From positions 1 to 21,177 of the forward strand of contig JWZX01002171.1 in the NCBI GenBank assembly GCA_001275005.1: a stretch of 21,177 bases of DNA, given 5' to 3'. Under the pieces are notes generated by a model. That model saw only the letters and a list, made by a program, of their open reading frames with translations. It did not search any database and was not told the DNA's origin. The DNA comes from Chrysochromulina tobinii. Lineage: Eukaryota; Haptophyta; Prymnesiales; Chrysochromulinaceae. A program made the position numbers and the translations under genes. Positions 8,387 through 19,824 of this stretch are shown in pieces; positions within the stretch are counted from its first letter, which is position 1, and the number at the start of each line of letters is the position of its first letter.

Positions 8387-10765
8387 ATGCGCTACGGCGC
8401 AAAAGGGCATCACCACGTGGGCGGCGCTGTTCCCAAGGCGAAGCAGACGGGACGCTCGCAAAAAATTGGATTGAGTCAGCCGGGAGGCTCTCGCTGGAGA
8501 TTCTGCTTGATGATTCTCCTCAGCTTCAACATGATGGCAAGCGTTGAAAGCCAGACCCCTGCATGCGACGCCTGCCTGTTCTTCGTCGCCAACATGGAGG
8601 GCGCGAGCGTGGACCGAGTCCTCGACATTTTCAACGGCTGCGGCCACTCTGTGCGGCTGGATGAGTACCTGCTGTGCAGCTGCTCCAATGGATGCGTGCC
8701 GCAGAACTTCCACGAGCATCACGAGAACTTCACGTCCGGCGCCGTGCTCCAAGCGGGCGCGACGTGGCGCATCGCCCATCCCCAGGCCCGCATCCCACCC
8801 GGCGCACGTCCATGGAACCAGACCTACCAGTACCTTTCCAACGGCAACGATGCCTTCGCGCTCGTGCGCCGGTCGCCCGCCTATGTGCTCGACACCGTCG
8901 GCGACTTTGGGCCCGACCCAGGAGCTGCTGGTTGGACTGTAGCGGGTGTGCCGGGTGCGACCGTTGACCACACGCTGATCCGCAAGAATACCACAAGCTC
9001 GGGAAATTGCGGCGCCTGGAGCCATTCGGCGGGCACGTCGGCCGCCAGCTCCGAGTGGATGGTGTACCCGCAGGGCACATGGCCTTTCCAAGCAAGCCCT
9101 TCGAATACGGTCTCGCCCTCCTCACCTTCCTCGTCCTCCTCCTGCCCCTCGCCCCCGAGCGCACCGTGCAGCCTCAGCAGCGTGATCACCAAGTGCGGCC
9201 CCAGTGCGCCGGTCACAGCCAGCGCGGCGCTCGACCGTCGCCCCGACCGTAGCCGCCTGGTCGTGGCCACGTGGAACGCAGAGTGGCTCTTCGATGGCGT
9301 GTGCGATCCGACGTCCTCTCCGTGGGCAGGTGGCACGGAGTGCGTGGGCCATGCATCCGGCCTGAATCGGTGCGATGCTGCGGGCGCGGCCGCGCACCTG
9401 CAGCGCATGGCGGCTCGAATGGCCGCCTTCGACGCCGACGTCATCTCCCTCGTTGAGATCGAGAGCTGTGCAATGCTCGACGCGGTGGGCGCGGTGCAGC
9501 ACAACCCCAACGGCGGAGCGAGTGGCGCGGCGTACGAAAGCCTGATGACGACCGGCACGGACACATTCCTGCGCCAGCAAGTGGGCCTTCTCTCGAGGCT
9601 CAGGTCGATCGCGCCCGTGGAGCGCTCAAGCGCGCGGCAGGCCTACCCTATCGACGGCGCCTCGGGCTGCGGCGATGCAGCCAACGGCACTTCCGACACA
9701 TCGAAACACTACGTGGCAAGGCTGCACCTGGAGCTGCCGGCGGCGAGCGGCGCGGCGGAGAGTACCGAGGCCGCGACTCTGATCGTGGTCGGAATGCATC
9801 TGAAAGCGATCCCAACGGATCCTCCCTCGTGCCACAAGCGCGAGGCGCAAGCCAGGGTGATGCAGCCACTGCTCGCCACCGCACTCGCCGAGTCGGACTA
9901 CGTCATCGCCCTGGGCGACCTGAACGACTTCGATGGCGACGCGTGCTGCCGTGATGCGGCTAACTCGACTCCGACTTCACGCGTGCTCCGCATGCTCAAG
10001 GACCCAGATCGGGATGGCACAGATGAGCTGCACTCGGTGGTGCAGCGCATGCCGCAGGCACAGAGGTACACGGACTGGTGGGACCACGCGCCCGCTGATG
10101 GCGTCGAGCAGGGGGCCACAGAGCACTCGTCGCTCGACCACATGCTCGTCTCAACGGCCCTCTTCGAGCGTCTGGTCTCCGTGCGCATCGACCACACCAC
10201 CGCCCCGATGGATTACTCGGACCACTGGCCAATTATTGCCACGTTCGACCTGGGCCCACGGCTGTCCTCGCCGCCATCCTCCTCGCCGCCGTCTCCGACC
10301 GGCGGCTGCAGCGACGCCAAAGCAGCGACCATGATGATGGCCGGCATCTTGATCCTCGTGCTCAGCTGTGGCTGCTTCTTGTCTTTCTTTTGGTGGGGTG
10401 TATGGAAAGGGAAGGAAGGTGCACAGGATAGGATGCTCGAGCGCATCGGAGCCATCCAAACGCGCAAAAGGTCCAACAAAACGTCCAAAGCGAGGGCGGA
10501 GGCGGCCATGGACGACTTTGGCGGGGGTGGCTTTAACATGGAGATGAACGAGGCGGCCCTCGCCGCTTCCATCAAGTATTCCTCCGAAACGGAACGCTCG
10601 TCCCGCCCAGACGGTACGATCGTGCATGAGCAGCCGTGGAGGTGCTCCTCTGCAAGCTCCGCTCCCAACCTCTCCGTCGCTGCCGACTTTCATGACCACC
10701 ACGTCGACGCAGGCAAGCACCAGCTGAACGACTATGAGCTTCGCAAGGAAGGGGATGATGACTGA
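8387..10765 (+). CDS. Membrane-anchored extracellular nuclease-type protein: lamin-tail domain plus EEP hydrolase
   Basis: Predicted 792 residues. A hydrophobic stretch at about 41-52 (L-M-I-L-L-S-F-N-M-M) after a basic region looks like a signal sequence; a start at M42 (8510) is an alternative. Residues about 60-235 match a lamin-tail domain: N-G-C-G-H-S-V-R-L-D-E-Y, G-D-F-G, T-L-I-R-K-N and E-W-M-V. Residues about 289-618 are an endonuclease/exonuclease/phosphatase fold with T-W-N-A-E-W (Asn), L-V-E-I-E (metal Glu), G-M-H-L-K, G-D-L-N-D (Asp, Asn), S-L-D-H and Y-S-D-H-W (Asp-His) in order, so all catalytic positions appear present. Ser/Pro linkers flank the EEP part. One transmembrane helix at about 648-671 precedes a 120-residue charged cytoplasmic tail. 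LTD-EEP proteins are known as secreted nucleases in bacteria; here it is likely on the cell surface, perhaps for DNA-phosphate scavenging (inference). Confidence 0.85.
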   Translation: MRYGAKGHHHVGGAVPKAKQTGRSQKIGLSQPGGSRWRFCLMILLSFNMMASVESQTPACDACLFFVANMEGASVDRVLDIFNGCGHSVRLDEYLLCSCSNGCVPQNFHEHHENFTSGAVLQAGATWRIAHPQARIPPGARPWNQTYQYLSNGNDAFALVRRSPAYVLDTVGDFGPDPGAAGWTVAGVPGATVDHTLIRKNTTSSGNCGAWSHSAGTSAASSEWMVYPQGTWPFQASPSNTVSPSSPSSSSSCPSPPSAPCSLSSVITKCGPSAPVTASAALDRRPDRSRLVVATWNAEWLFDGVCDPTSSPWAGGTECVGHASGLNRCDAAGAAAHLQRMAARMAAFDADVISLVEIESCAMLDAVGAVQHNPNGGASGAAYESLMTTGTDTFLRQQVGLLSRLRSIAPVERSSARQAYPIDGASGCGDAANGTSDTSKHYVARLHLELPAASGAAESTEAATLIVVGMHLKAIPTDPPSCHKREAQARVMQPLLATALAESDYVIALGDLNDFDGDACCRDAANSTPTSRVLRMLKDPDRDGTDELHSVVQRMPQAQRYTDWWDHAPADGVEQGATEHSSLDHMLVSTALFERLVSVRIDHTTAPMDYSDHWPIIATFDLGPRLSSPPSSSPPSPTGGCSDAKAATMMMAGILILVLSCGCFLSFFWWGVWKGKEGAQDRMLERIGAIQTRKRSNKTSKARAEAAMDDFGGGGFNMEMNEAALAASIKYSSETERSSRPDGTIVHEQPWRCSSASSAPNLSVAADFHDHHVDAGKHQLNDYELRKEGDDD

Positions 10766-10926
10766 GCATGAGAGCATGGCATGAGAGGAAACAAGTGGCC
10801 CATGCGTAATCCGTGAAACGAATGTGCGGAAGTACGGGGTCGTCACCGGGGTCGTGCGTTGGTGAGGTCTGGATGGCTGATGTGAGGTTCGTTTGTGTGA
10901 TCCGCGTGTCCGTGTGTCCCGTGTCT

Positions 10927-10984
10927 GTCCCGGCTCCCCCGGTGTCTTTTTTCCTTGTAACTACCGTAACCCGGGAACCGTAAC
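10927..10984 (+). promoter_or_regulatory. Candidate promoter block: shared C-rich element and two ACCGTAAC copies
   Basis: GTCCCGGCTCCCCC-GGTGTCTTTTT at 10927-10951 recurs with one inserted base at 12866-12891, in each case upstream of a plus-strand gene. Two exact ACCGTAAC copies, 10963-10970 and 10977-10984, lie 14 nt apart and end 8 nt before the ATG at 10993. CCGTAAC also occurs upstream of the kinase gene at 3858-3864. The role is inferred from position and recurrence only. Confidence 0.45.
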
Positions 10985-10992
10985 ATCCTTCC

Positions 10993-12466
10993 ATGGGTGA
11001 CGAGAGCGAGCCGCTGGCCGCGGCCACCATTTTCTCGGATTACGAAGAATGGGTTTCAATTTATGACATAGTCAAGGAGACAGCACTCATCAGTGAAGGT
11101 GTCGAGTTCTGCCGATCGCATCCGGGCACCGTAAACAACCGGAAGCAGAGCGTGCGGGGCAATTCGTTGTTGCACCAGGCAGGTTTCTGGGGGGCGACCA
11201 CCGTGCTGCACGCGTTCAAGGAGCTCGGGGCTGACCCAACGCTGCGCAATTTCGAAGGCAAGACTCCTGCGGAAATGGCCCGCAACGCATCCAAAAAAGC
11301 CGAGTTCGAGGCGGCCATCACCGAGGTCTTCGGTGCGGACGATGCCGCCAGTCGGCGCGAGCTGCTCGTCGCCGCAAAGAACGGCGACTTCATCGAGGCC
11401 CTCACGCTGCTCAACAGCAAGCCTCATCTGATCAACACGCAGAGCCACGTCTCCGGCTGGAGCGTGCTCCACCAGGCGGCCTTCCACGGCTGCTCGCACG
11501 CGCTCATCAAGCGTCTCCTCGTCAACGGCGCGTGCACCCGCCTCAAGGGCTACTACGACGGCAAGACAGCGCTCGCTGTGCTTGAGGAGCGCCACCCCGA
11601 CCATCCGGCCATTGCCGACCTGCGCGCGCAGGGCGCGCCCACCTCGCACGCACAGGCCCTCACGCCGGGGGACCGTGTCTCGTGCTTCGACGCCAGCTCG
11701 AGCGTCATGGTGCGCGGCACCGTGCGCAGCCTCGACGCCCGCGGCGGGCACCGTCGCTGTCAGCACCGATAGCGGCGAGCACACCTTCCCGACCTGGCGC
11801 ACGTGGGCCGTGTCCGGCGCGGCCGCCTTCGACGACGACGCCGCCGAGGCCGCGTGCCCCACATGCTACATCTGCTACTCCAATCCGACGGCCACCATTG
11901 CCAAGCTCTCTCCCAGCTGCATCGAACCACCTCACCCACTCTGCTACGAGTGCACCGCGCTGTCGCTGTGGGCGGAGCACACCAGCCTCAACTACCCGAT
12001 GCGCTGCAAGTTCCCTGGTTGCAACGCCACCGTCGACCTCAACGGGCCGCTCTTCAGCGGTCGCGGCGCGGCGCGGTGCTGGCCGCCCGTGGGCGTGCAG
12101 ACGAGCCTCACGACGCTGGACGCTTTCCTCGGCGTCGCTCGGCAGAAGACGCTCGAGGTGGGCGAGCGCGTACAGGACGTCGCCAGCTTCCTGCGCATCC
12201 TCGCCGAGGCGCCGCCTACGCTGCAGCCGATCGCGTACTGCAACTTGCGCGGCTGCCCGTCCAAGCGCGCGTGCCCCGCGTGCGGCGTCATCATCGAGTA
12301 CGAGAGCGCGTGCAAACACTTCAACTGCGCCATGTGCCATCATCGTTTTTGCTTCATCTGCCTCAAGAGCGAGTCGCAGCACGCGCAAGGCAAGTGGTCT
12401 ATTTCATATTCGTGCGAGATCGCGCCGGTGCAGACGCAGCTACCGTCGCTGCCAACGATTGAGTGA
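10993..12466 (+). CDS. Ankyrin-repeat RBR-type RING E3 ligase-like protein, interrupted by an apparent frameshift
   Basis: The first part (ATG at 10993) gives two ankyrin-like repeats at residues about 56-100 and 154-200 (each with x-L-H-Q-A and an N/L-G-A turn), then a small Tudor/SH3-like module from about 225. That frame stops at 11772. The module continues without loss in the next frame (T-V-A-V-S-T-D-S-G-E-H-T-F), so one extra base near 11744-11752 in the G/C run explains the break. The downstream part has a RING1-like set (C-Y-I-C, C, H, C-Y-E-C, C-K-F-P-G-C; 11860-12030) and a RING2/Rcat set at 12272-12361 (C-P-A-C, A-C-K-H-F-N-C, C, F-C-F-I-C), in which the Cys of A-C-K-H is at the catalytic thioester position of RBR ligases. 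The intervening IBR domain is short or degenerate. Ankyrin repeats would recruit substrates. A frameshift in the assembly, a true mutation or a tiny intron are all possible. Confidence 0.7.
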
Positions 12467-12470
12467 ACAG
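12390..12470 (+). other. Candidate alternative GC-AG intron (81 nt) at the end of the RBR gene
   Basis: The donor AAG|GCAAGT is the ideal GC-AG consensus, and the acceptor is AACAG| ending at 12470. The length is a multiple of three. Splicing would remove the TGA at 12464-12466 and join the RBR frame at a Gly codon to an acidic tail running to a TGA at 12566-12568. The unspliced sequence also looks coding (C-E-I-A-P-V-Q-T), so this would be an isoform at most. Confidence 0.35.
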
Positions 12471-12690
12471 GCGAGCGAGGAGAGGAGGCCTTCGAGGCGA
12501 GCGAGGATGAGGAGGCCGAGGACATGGAGGACGACATGGAGGACGAGGAAGACGATGATGTGCGGTGAAGAAGAGACGGGGATAGATGCGAATTAATCTG
12601 CTGATTTGCAAGCGCATCGCTTTCTCCTCTGTGCGGGGGTGCGGTGCGGGGGTGCGGGCGACGGGGCGTGGGTAGGGACGAGCGGAAACG
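12471..12690 (+). repeat. Dispersed repeat copy B: acidic-tail module and 3' flank behind the RBR gene
   Basis: This copy pairs with 1900-2140. Its acidic-tail codons (E-E-A-F-E-A-S-E-D-E-E-A-E-D-M-E-D-D-M) are in the same frame as the RBR part, just after its stop. Relative to copy A it has lost about 14 nt near the start, gained one base after the GATGATGTG stretch (which breaks the original ending) and lost a few bases in the 3' flank. It looks like a decaying or recombined copy. Confidence 0.82.
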
Positions 12691-12794
12691 GGAGTCACCC
12701 GGGAGATACTGGTACTGGGTGTACCGGTACCGTATTTACCGGTAGCATGGTCATGCATGGTACCGGTCGGCTGTCCCGTGTCGTGTGTTAGAAG

Positions 12795-12832
12795 TCACAC
12801 AGACACACAATCACATTCACACACACACATTA
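12795..12832. repeat. CA-rich microsatellite
   Basis: Imperfect (CA)n tract with T and G interruptions, read as CACACAGACACACAATCACA followed by TTCACACACACACATTAACA. It lies about 160 nt before the next ATG. Confidence 0.8.
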
Positions 12833-12865
12833 ACACCATGGCGGGTACCGCGCGGGGGCGGTTTA

Positions 12866-12891
12866 GTCCCGGCTCCCCACGGTGTCTTTTT
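12866..12891 (+). promoter_or_regulatory. Second copy of the shared C-rich upstream element
   Basis: GTCCCGGCTCCCCAC followed by GGTGTCTTTTT, equal to the element at 10927 apart from one base. It lies 97 nt before the ATG at 12989. Confidence 0.4.
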
Positions 12892-12988
12892 ACCGGTACG
12901 GTACCCGGTACTTTCCGAGAATCGACCGCGACGATCTCCCACTCCGCCGTACAATGTAGCCCCGTCGCTGTGCCAAACAAAAGACCCC

Positions 12989-14149
12989 ATGTGGAGAATC
13001 CTTTGTGGCATCGCCCTCGTGCCCAGCGTACGATGTGCACCCCGTCCATATTTGGCCACACATGTGTCGAGATCGGTGCCAGTGACGAGAAACGTGCCGG
13101 GCGCAATCGTAATGAAATTGTCGAAATCGGCGTCGACGTCGAAGTCTGCGTCGAAATCGATGAGATCACCAGCTGAATTCCCGGCTGCACGCTTATGTGC
13201 GGCGGGCTGGACTGCAGCTGGCGTCGCAGCCTTCTCCGGCCCTTCGGCGAGGGCAATTGTATTGGACCTATTCGGCCTTCCGACGACGACCTTCGAGGAC
13301 AACCTGCGTGAGCCAGCTGCTGGTCTCCTCGAGCTCTTTTCGCCACTGCTGCCGCTTGAAGCGATGTTGCTCCTTGCGCTCGCGAACGGCTTGAGCATCA
13401 GCGCCGAGGACCGCTCCCGTATTGGGGGGGCGCTCTCATTGACCTCGGCTGGCGTGGCAGCGTGCTTTGGGCTTGCGCTTGCTTCGGGCATGCCCGTCAC
13501 AAATGTGGGAGCCGTGGTGGCTCTGCTGGCGCTCACAGCCGCCACGGGTACACTCGGGTACACCGCGGCCCGCTCTATCGACAACCCCGTGGAGCTCTAC
13601 AAGGCCGATGCGCTCGAGCTCGTCAGCATACAATCGCCACTGGGCCTGTTCGACGCCAACGACGTTTCCACGTTTTACCGCAGCTCCACGCTCACTGGGC
13701 TGCTTGTCGGCAGCGCCTTCCTCTTTTCTCCCGTGTCGCCCATCGCCGTCTTTGATGAGGAGCTACCGGTGACGCACATGATGCGCCAGGACCTCGGGCT
13801 GTACATCATTGCGCTGCTCTGCCCCATACAAGCCGCTCTCTGCCGAGCGGCATGCCAAGGCTCGCTTGGCAGTGGGGCGACGCGCGTGCTGAACGCTGCC
13901 ACCGGCATCGCCATCGCCCTACTGGTGCTGGACGGCAAAGTGCAGGTCGACCTCGGCACCAATCTGTATGCGCAGCTGCCCCCTGACAGCCCGCTCATCG
14001 CGCTGGTCCAAGGGGGGGACGCGTCGCGCCCCGAGGCCAACACGACAGCCGCATTCTCGGTCGGTCTGATTGTGGCATGTGTGTATCTGTTCCAAGCGGC
14101 GTTCAATCGGAATCGCGCAGAGCCCGCCGCACTCCGGCGCCGCAAGTAG
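12989..14149 (+). CDS. Polytopic membrane protein of unknown function, possible plastid targeting
   Basis: Predicted 386 residues from the ATG at 12989. The frame stays open further upstream but without an ATG, and the upstream DNA is repeat-rich. The N-terminus M-W-R-I-L-C-G-I-A-L-V-P is hydrophobic like a signal peptide, followed by a long stretch rich in Ser, Lys, Arg and Ala with almost no acids (about 17-70). That arrangement fits the bipartite signal plus transit leader of algae with complex plastids, although I see no clear Phe at the cleavage site. Hydrophobic segments at about 66-88, 116-134, 146-168, 171-193, 233-255, 266-288, 299-315 and 352-372 predict seven or eight membrane helices. 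A conserved-looking loop, D-N-P-V-E-L-Y-K-A-D-A-L-E-L, lies at about 198-211. The C-terminus is basic (A-L-R-R-R-K). I do not recognise the family. Confidence 0.68.
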   Translation: MWRILCGIALVPSVRCAPRPYLATHVSRSVPVTRNVPGAIVMKLSKSASTSKSASKSMRSPAEFPAARLCAAGWTAAGVAAFSGPSARAIVLDLFGLPTTTFEDNLREPAAGLLELFSPLLPLEAMLLLALANGLSISAEDRSRIGGALSLTSAGVAACFGLALASGMPVTNVGAVVALLALTAATGTLGYTAARSIDNPVELYKADALELVSIQSPLGLFDANDVSTFYRSSTLTGLLVGSAFLFSPVSPIAVFDEELPVTHMMRQDLGLYIIALLCPIQAALCRAACQGSLGSGATRVLNAATGIAIALLVLDGKVQVDLGTNLYAQLPPDSPLIALVQGGDASRPEANTTAAFSVGLIVACVYLFQAAFNRNRAEPAALRRRK

Positions 14150-14671
14150 GTGCGTGACAGTAGTAGAACGTCATAGTCGTGCCTACCGAGGACAACGAGT
14201 GTGCAGTGGCATCGTTGATCGTACGGGCAGAGCATACTCGATTCTCGATACTCCGTTACTCCGCGATACTGCTCCATGTCCGCCTTTCAAATTACACATC
14301 AACATTAAATCTACATTATTGAAAGCATTAAAGCGAAGCCCGATCCGACTTTTCGAGCCATTCGAGCCGCTTTTCTTCCTTGGGCGCGTCTCCGCTTGCG
14401 GGGAAACTGGGGTCACGCCATGCCGCAACCCGCACAAGAACCCGCATCCCGCTTCCCGCATGCGCCCATGATGTCGCGCCCTTTGGTTTCAACAATTGCC
14501 ACGATCGATCGGGCCGACGCGCCGAAAAGTAACCAGGAGGGAGAAGAAAAGTCGGGTTTGTCGCATTAGATGCAATTTCGGATGTCCAGATTGGCCGCCC
14601 GAAACGGCGCCTGTGCATAACGCCCTTTTGTTGTTCCATCACAGGAGGCGGCGAGCGGACTTCGGTTCGAC
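14150..14671. other. Intergenic region, possible unrecognised 5' exon of the small gene at 14672
   Basis: It contains an A/T-rich part (14288-14335). A pyrimidine-rich tract (CCCTTTTGTTGTTCCATCACAG) ends at 14644 and looks like a splice acceptor; its downstream codons are in frame with the ATG at 14672, so a 5' exon could lie here. I tested the ATG at 14468 with a donor at 14529 and the phase did not match. No other feature was found. Confidence 0.35.
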
Positions 14672-15037
14672 ATGGTCAAGGGCGAGTACCTTAAGGAGCT
14701 ACCAGTTGACAAGCAGGCAGTATTCAACCCCCGCAAGAGCTACGAGTCTAATGTGCTTGCGCCGAACGGACGAAAGTACGTGATGAAAAACACCTCGACG
14801 CCTGGCAGCGAGTTGCCCTTCGTCGCCAGCTTGCCCTATGACTCAACCCTCGAGCCACCAAAGCCGACGGGTGAGGTGTTCGTGCCCTTCTCCACCGTCT
14901 GCGCACCCATCTACCGGCATATGCCCTACAATGCCCGCGCTGCGCCCGCCGTGAAGCCTGTTGACCTTAAGGCTTCCTCAAAGCTCGCAGGGCTTCCTAA
15001 TGCCGACGCAATCTTCCTCACGCCCTTCCAGGGCTGA
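14672..15037 (+). CDS. Small conserved-looking protein of unknown function
   Basis: Predicted 121 residues, with GC-rich third positions like the neighbours. There is no signal peptide and no membrane helix. The composition is rich in Pro, Ala, Lys, Ser and Tyr, with a cluster F-V-P-F-S-T-V-C-A-P-I-Y-R-H-M-P-Y near 69-85. It may be a complete small protein or the last exon of a longer one: an acceptor-like CACAG ends at 14644, and the codons between it and the ATG (E-A-A-S-G-L-R-F-D) are open. I do not recognise a family. Confidence 0.55.
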   Translation: MVKGEYLKELPVDKQAVFNPRKSYESNVLAPNGRKYVMKNTSTPGSELPFVASLPYDSTLEPPKPTGEVFVPFSTVCAPIYRHMPYNARAAPAVKPVDLKASSKLAGLPNADAIFLTPFQG

Positions 15038-15627
15038 GCCTGTAGCCGATTACGGTACAGCGATTGGGAGGTACTTTCTTGAGCGTCGTGAGGCGGCGGT
15101 GGCTTGGGACTCGACGGCGTGATCAGCATGAGTGGTGAAGACTCTCTCTTCCAACTTTGCGCCCAACCGGCCGGCGCCCGCGACGACCCCCAAGACGTCT
15201 AGAACGTCACTTATTCTCATCCCGACGAAAACACAGTACCGTATCATCCACGTACCACGACAAGCGTATCGCTGAAATTTGGTCTATAAGAGTTTAACCT
15301 TTGACACAGCACGTTCATGGTCTCTGGTCCATGCCCGCCACGAGGTCCCGGTCCCACTTGTCGCTCGCGCTCGGCGCATCGCCACGAGCGGAGGCGAGAC
15401 ACGCGGGTCGGACGCCCGGTTGTGGGCCGCGCCGGTCGACAAGGCAGAGGCGACGAGTCCCGGCGCCGGCCGGCGAGAGTGGCCATAACGCGCTCCACCA
15501 ACCACGGTGCAGAGGTGCTGCTGCATCGGTGTTGCTGCATCGGTGATGCAGTCGTACTTCTGAGTACGGTTCGGATTCGGATGGTGAAACACGGTGTGTG
15601 TGCGTGTGTTGGTTCAGCCCGGCATGC
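15038..15627. other. Convergent intergenic region, no gene recognised
   Basis: This lies between the 3' ends of the small gene and the Tim17-like gene. Frames in it are shadows or antisense. A short direct repeat, TGCTGCATCGGTG, occurs at 15520-15532 and 15535-15547, and TCTATAAG occurs at 15282-15289 without a gene close downstream. Otherwise nothing was seen. Confidence 0.4.
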
Positions 15628-16248
15628 TCATGGGGCTTCATGCTTTTTCGGCATCGGCTTGCTCATATCGTCGGCAATACTGTCGGCGCCTGCAGCAAGC
15701 CGATGCAGAAAGCCGCCAGGGCGGAGTCCCTCACCCACAGGCTCGCCAAAAATGTTTGTGCTCGGCTTGTTCTTGTCTGGCCTGCTCGTACTTGGCCTGC
15801 TCATGCCTGCCGCCGATGGTTCCGCCTTGGCCTCAAAGGACTCCAAAACGTAGGTGAATGCGAGGTACGTTGCCAAATTGCGAGGGATGTCGGCCACCGT
15901 TGCAGACCCAAAGACGCCCGCACAGGCGGCGCCAAGAAACCGGCAGTAACGATCGTCCACACCGCGCAGGTACTGGCCGAGCGCCTGGCCACCGCTAAAG
16001 CCAGCGCTCACGCGTCCCCAGCGCTGAGCGCTTACCCAGCCCGCAGCCACCGAACGCTTGGTGACCGCCGTCCAGCCTCCGCAGAGCACACCAGTGCTCG
16101 CAAAGCCGGAGAACGTCTTGATGATGACATCCTGCGGCGTTTTGGCAAGCTGCAATGTCACGGGTATCGCCGGCGGCGACGACGGCGGTGACGAGTGTCC
16201 GCAACGAGCGAAGCTGGTCGTGACGGCGATGAGCAAGAATCCGCTCAT
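15628..16248 (-). CDS. Tim17/Tim22/Tim23-family-like membrane protein
   Basis: Predicted 206 residues from the ATG at 16248; the frame extends 21 codons upstream but without an ATG. Residues about 44-138 hold three or four Gly/Ala-rich membrane segments with small-residue packing (G-F-A-S-T-G-V-L-C-G-G; G-F-S-G-G-Q-A-L-G). Between them, Y-L-R-G-V-D-D-R-Y-C-R-F-L-G-A-A matches the family's 'R-G-x-D-D ... N/C ... G-A-x-x-G' loop. These proteins build protein-import channels or carriers in the mitochondrial inner membrane, and relatives sit in plastid and peroxisome membranes. The N-terminal 35 residues are hydrophobic then Ser/Pro-rich. The C-terminal 65 residues are hydrophilic, Pro/Ser/Lys-rich and unlike core Tim proteins. 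The exact subfamily is not decidable; a peroxisomal or plastid member remains possible. It is divergent from the SET gene. Confidence 0.6.
   Translation of the reverse strand: MSGFLLIAVTTSFARCGHSSPPSSPPAIPVTLQLAKTPQDVIIKTFSGFASTGVLCGGWTAVTKRSVAAGWVSAQRWGRVSAGFSGGQALGQYLRGVDDRYCRFLGAACAGVFGSATVADIPRNLATYLAFTYVLESFEAKAEPSAAGMSRPSTSRPDKNKPSTNIFGEPVGEGLRPGGFLHRLAAGADSIADDMSKPMPKKHEAP

Positions 16249-19824
<3,576 letters not shown>

Larger units (their letters stand above)
12691..12988. other. Repeat-rich upstream region of the polytopic membrane protein gene
   Basis: No gene seen. It contains a dense set of GGTACC/ACCGGT palindromes (about 12720-12770, 12843 and 12890-12912), a CA-rich microsatellite at 12795-12832, and at 12866-12891 the second copy of the C-rich element found at 10927. 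Together with the dispersed repeat just upstream, the whole 12467-12988 interval is built of repeats and probable promoter DNA. Confidence 0.55.

Noticed and set aside
12785-12988. Upstream extension of the membrane-protein frame
   Set aside because: It begins with GTG, crosses a CA microsatellite and a promoter-like repeat, and has no coding character.
15317-15853. Plus-strand frame of 178 codons with an internal signal-peptide-like segment
   Set aside because: It is antisense to the C-terminal part of the Tim17-like gene, and its hydrophobic part reflects low-complexity Ser/Pro/Lys codons on the other strand.
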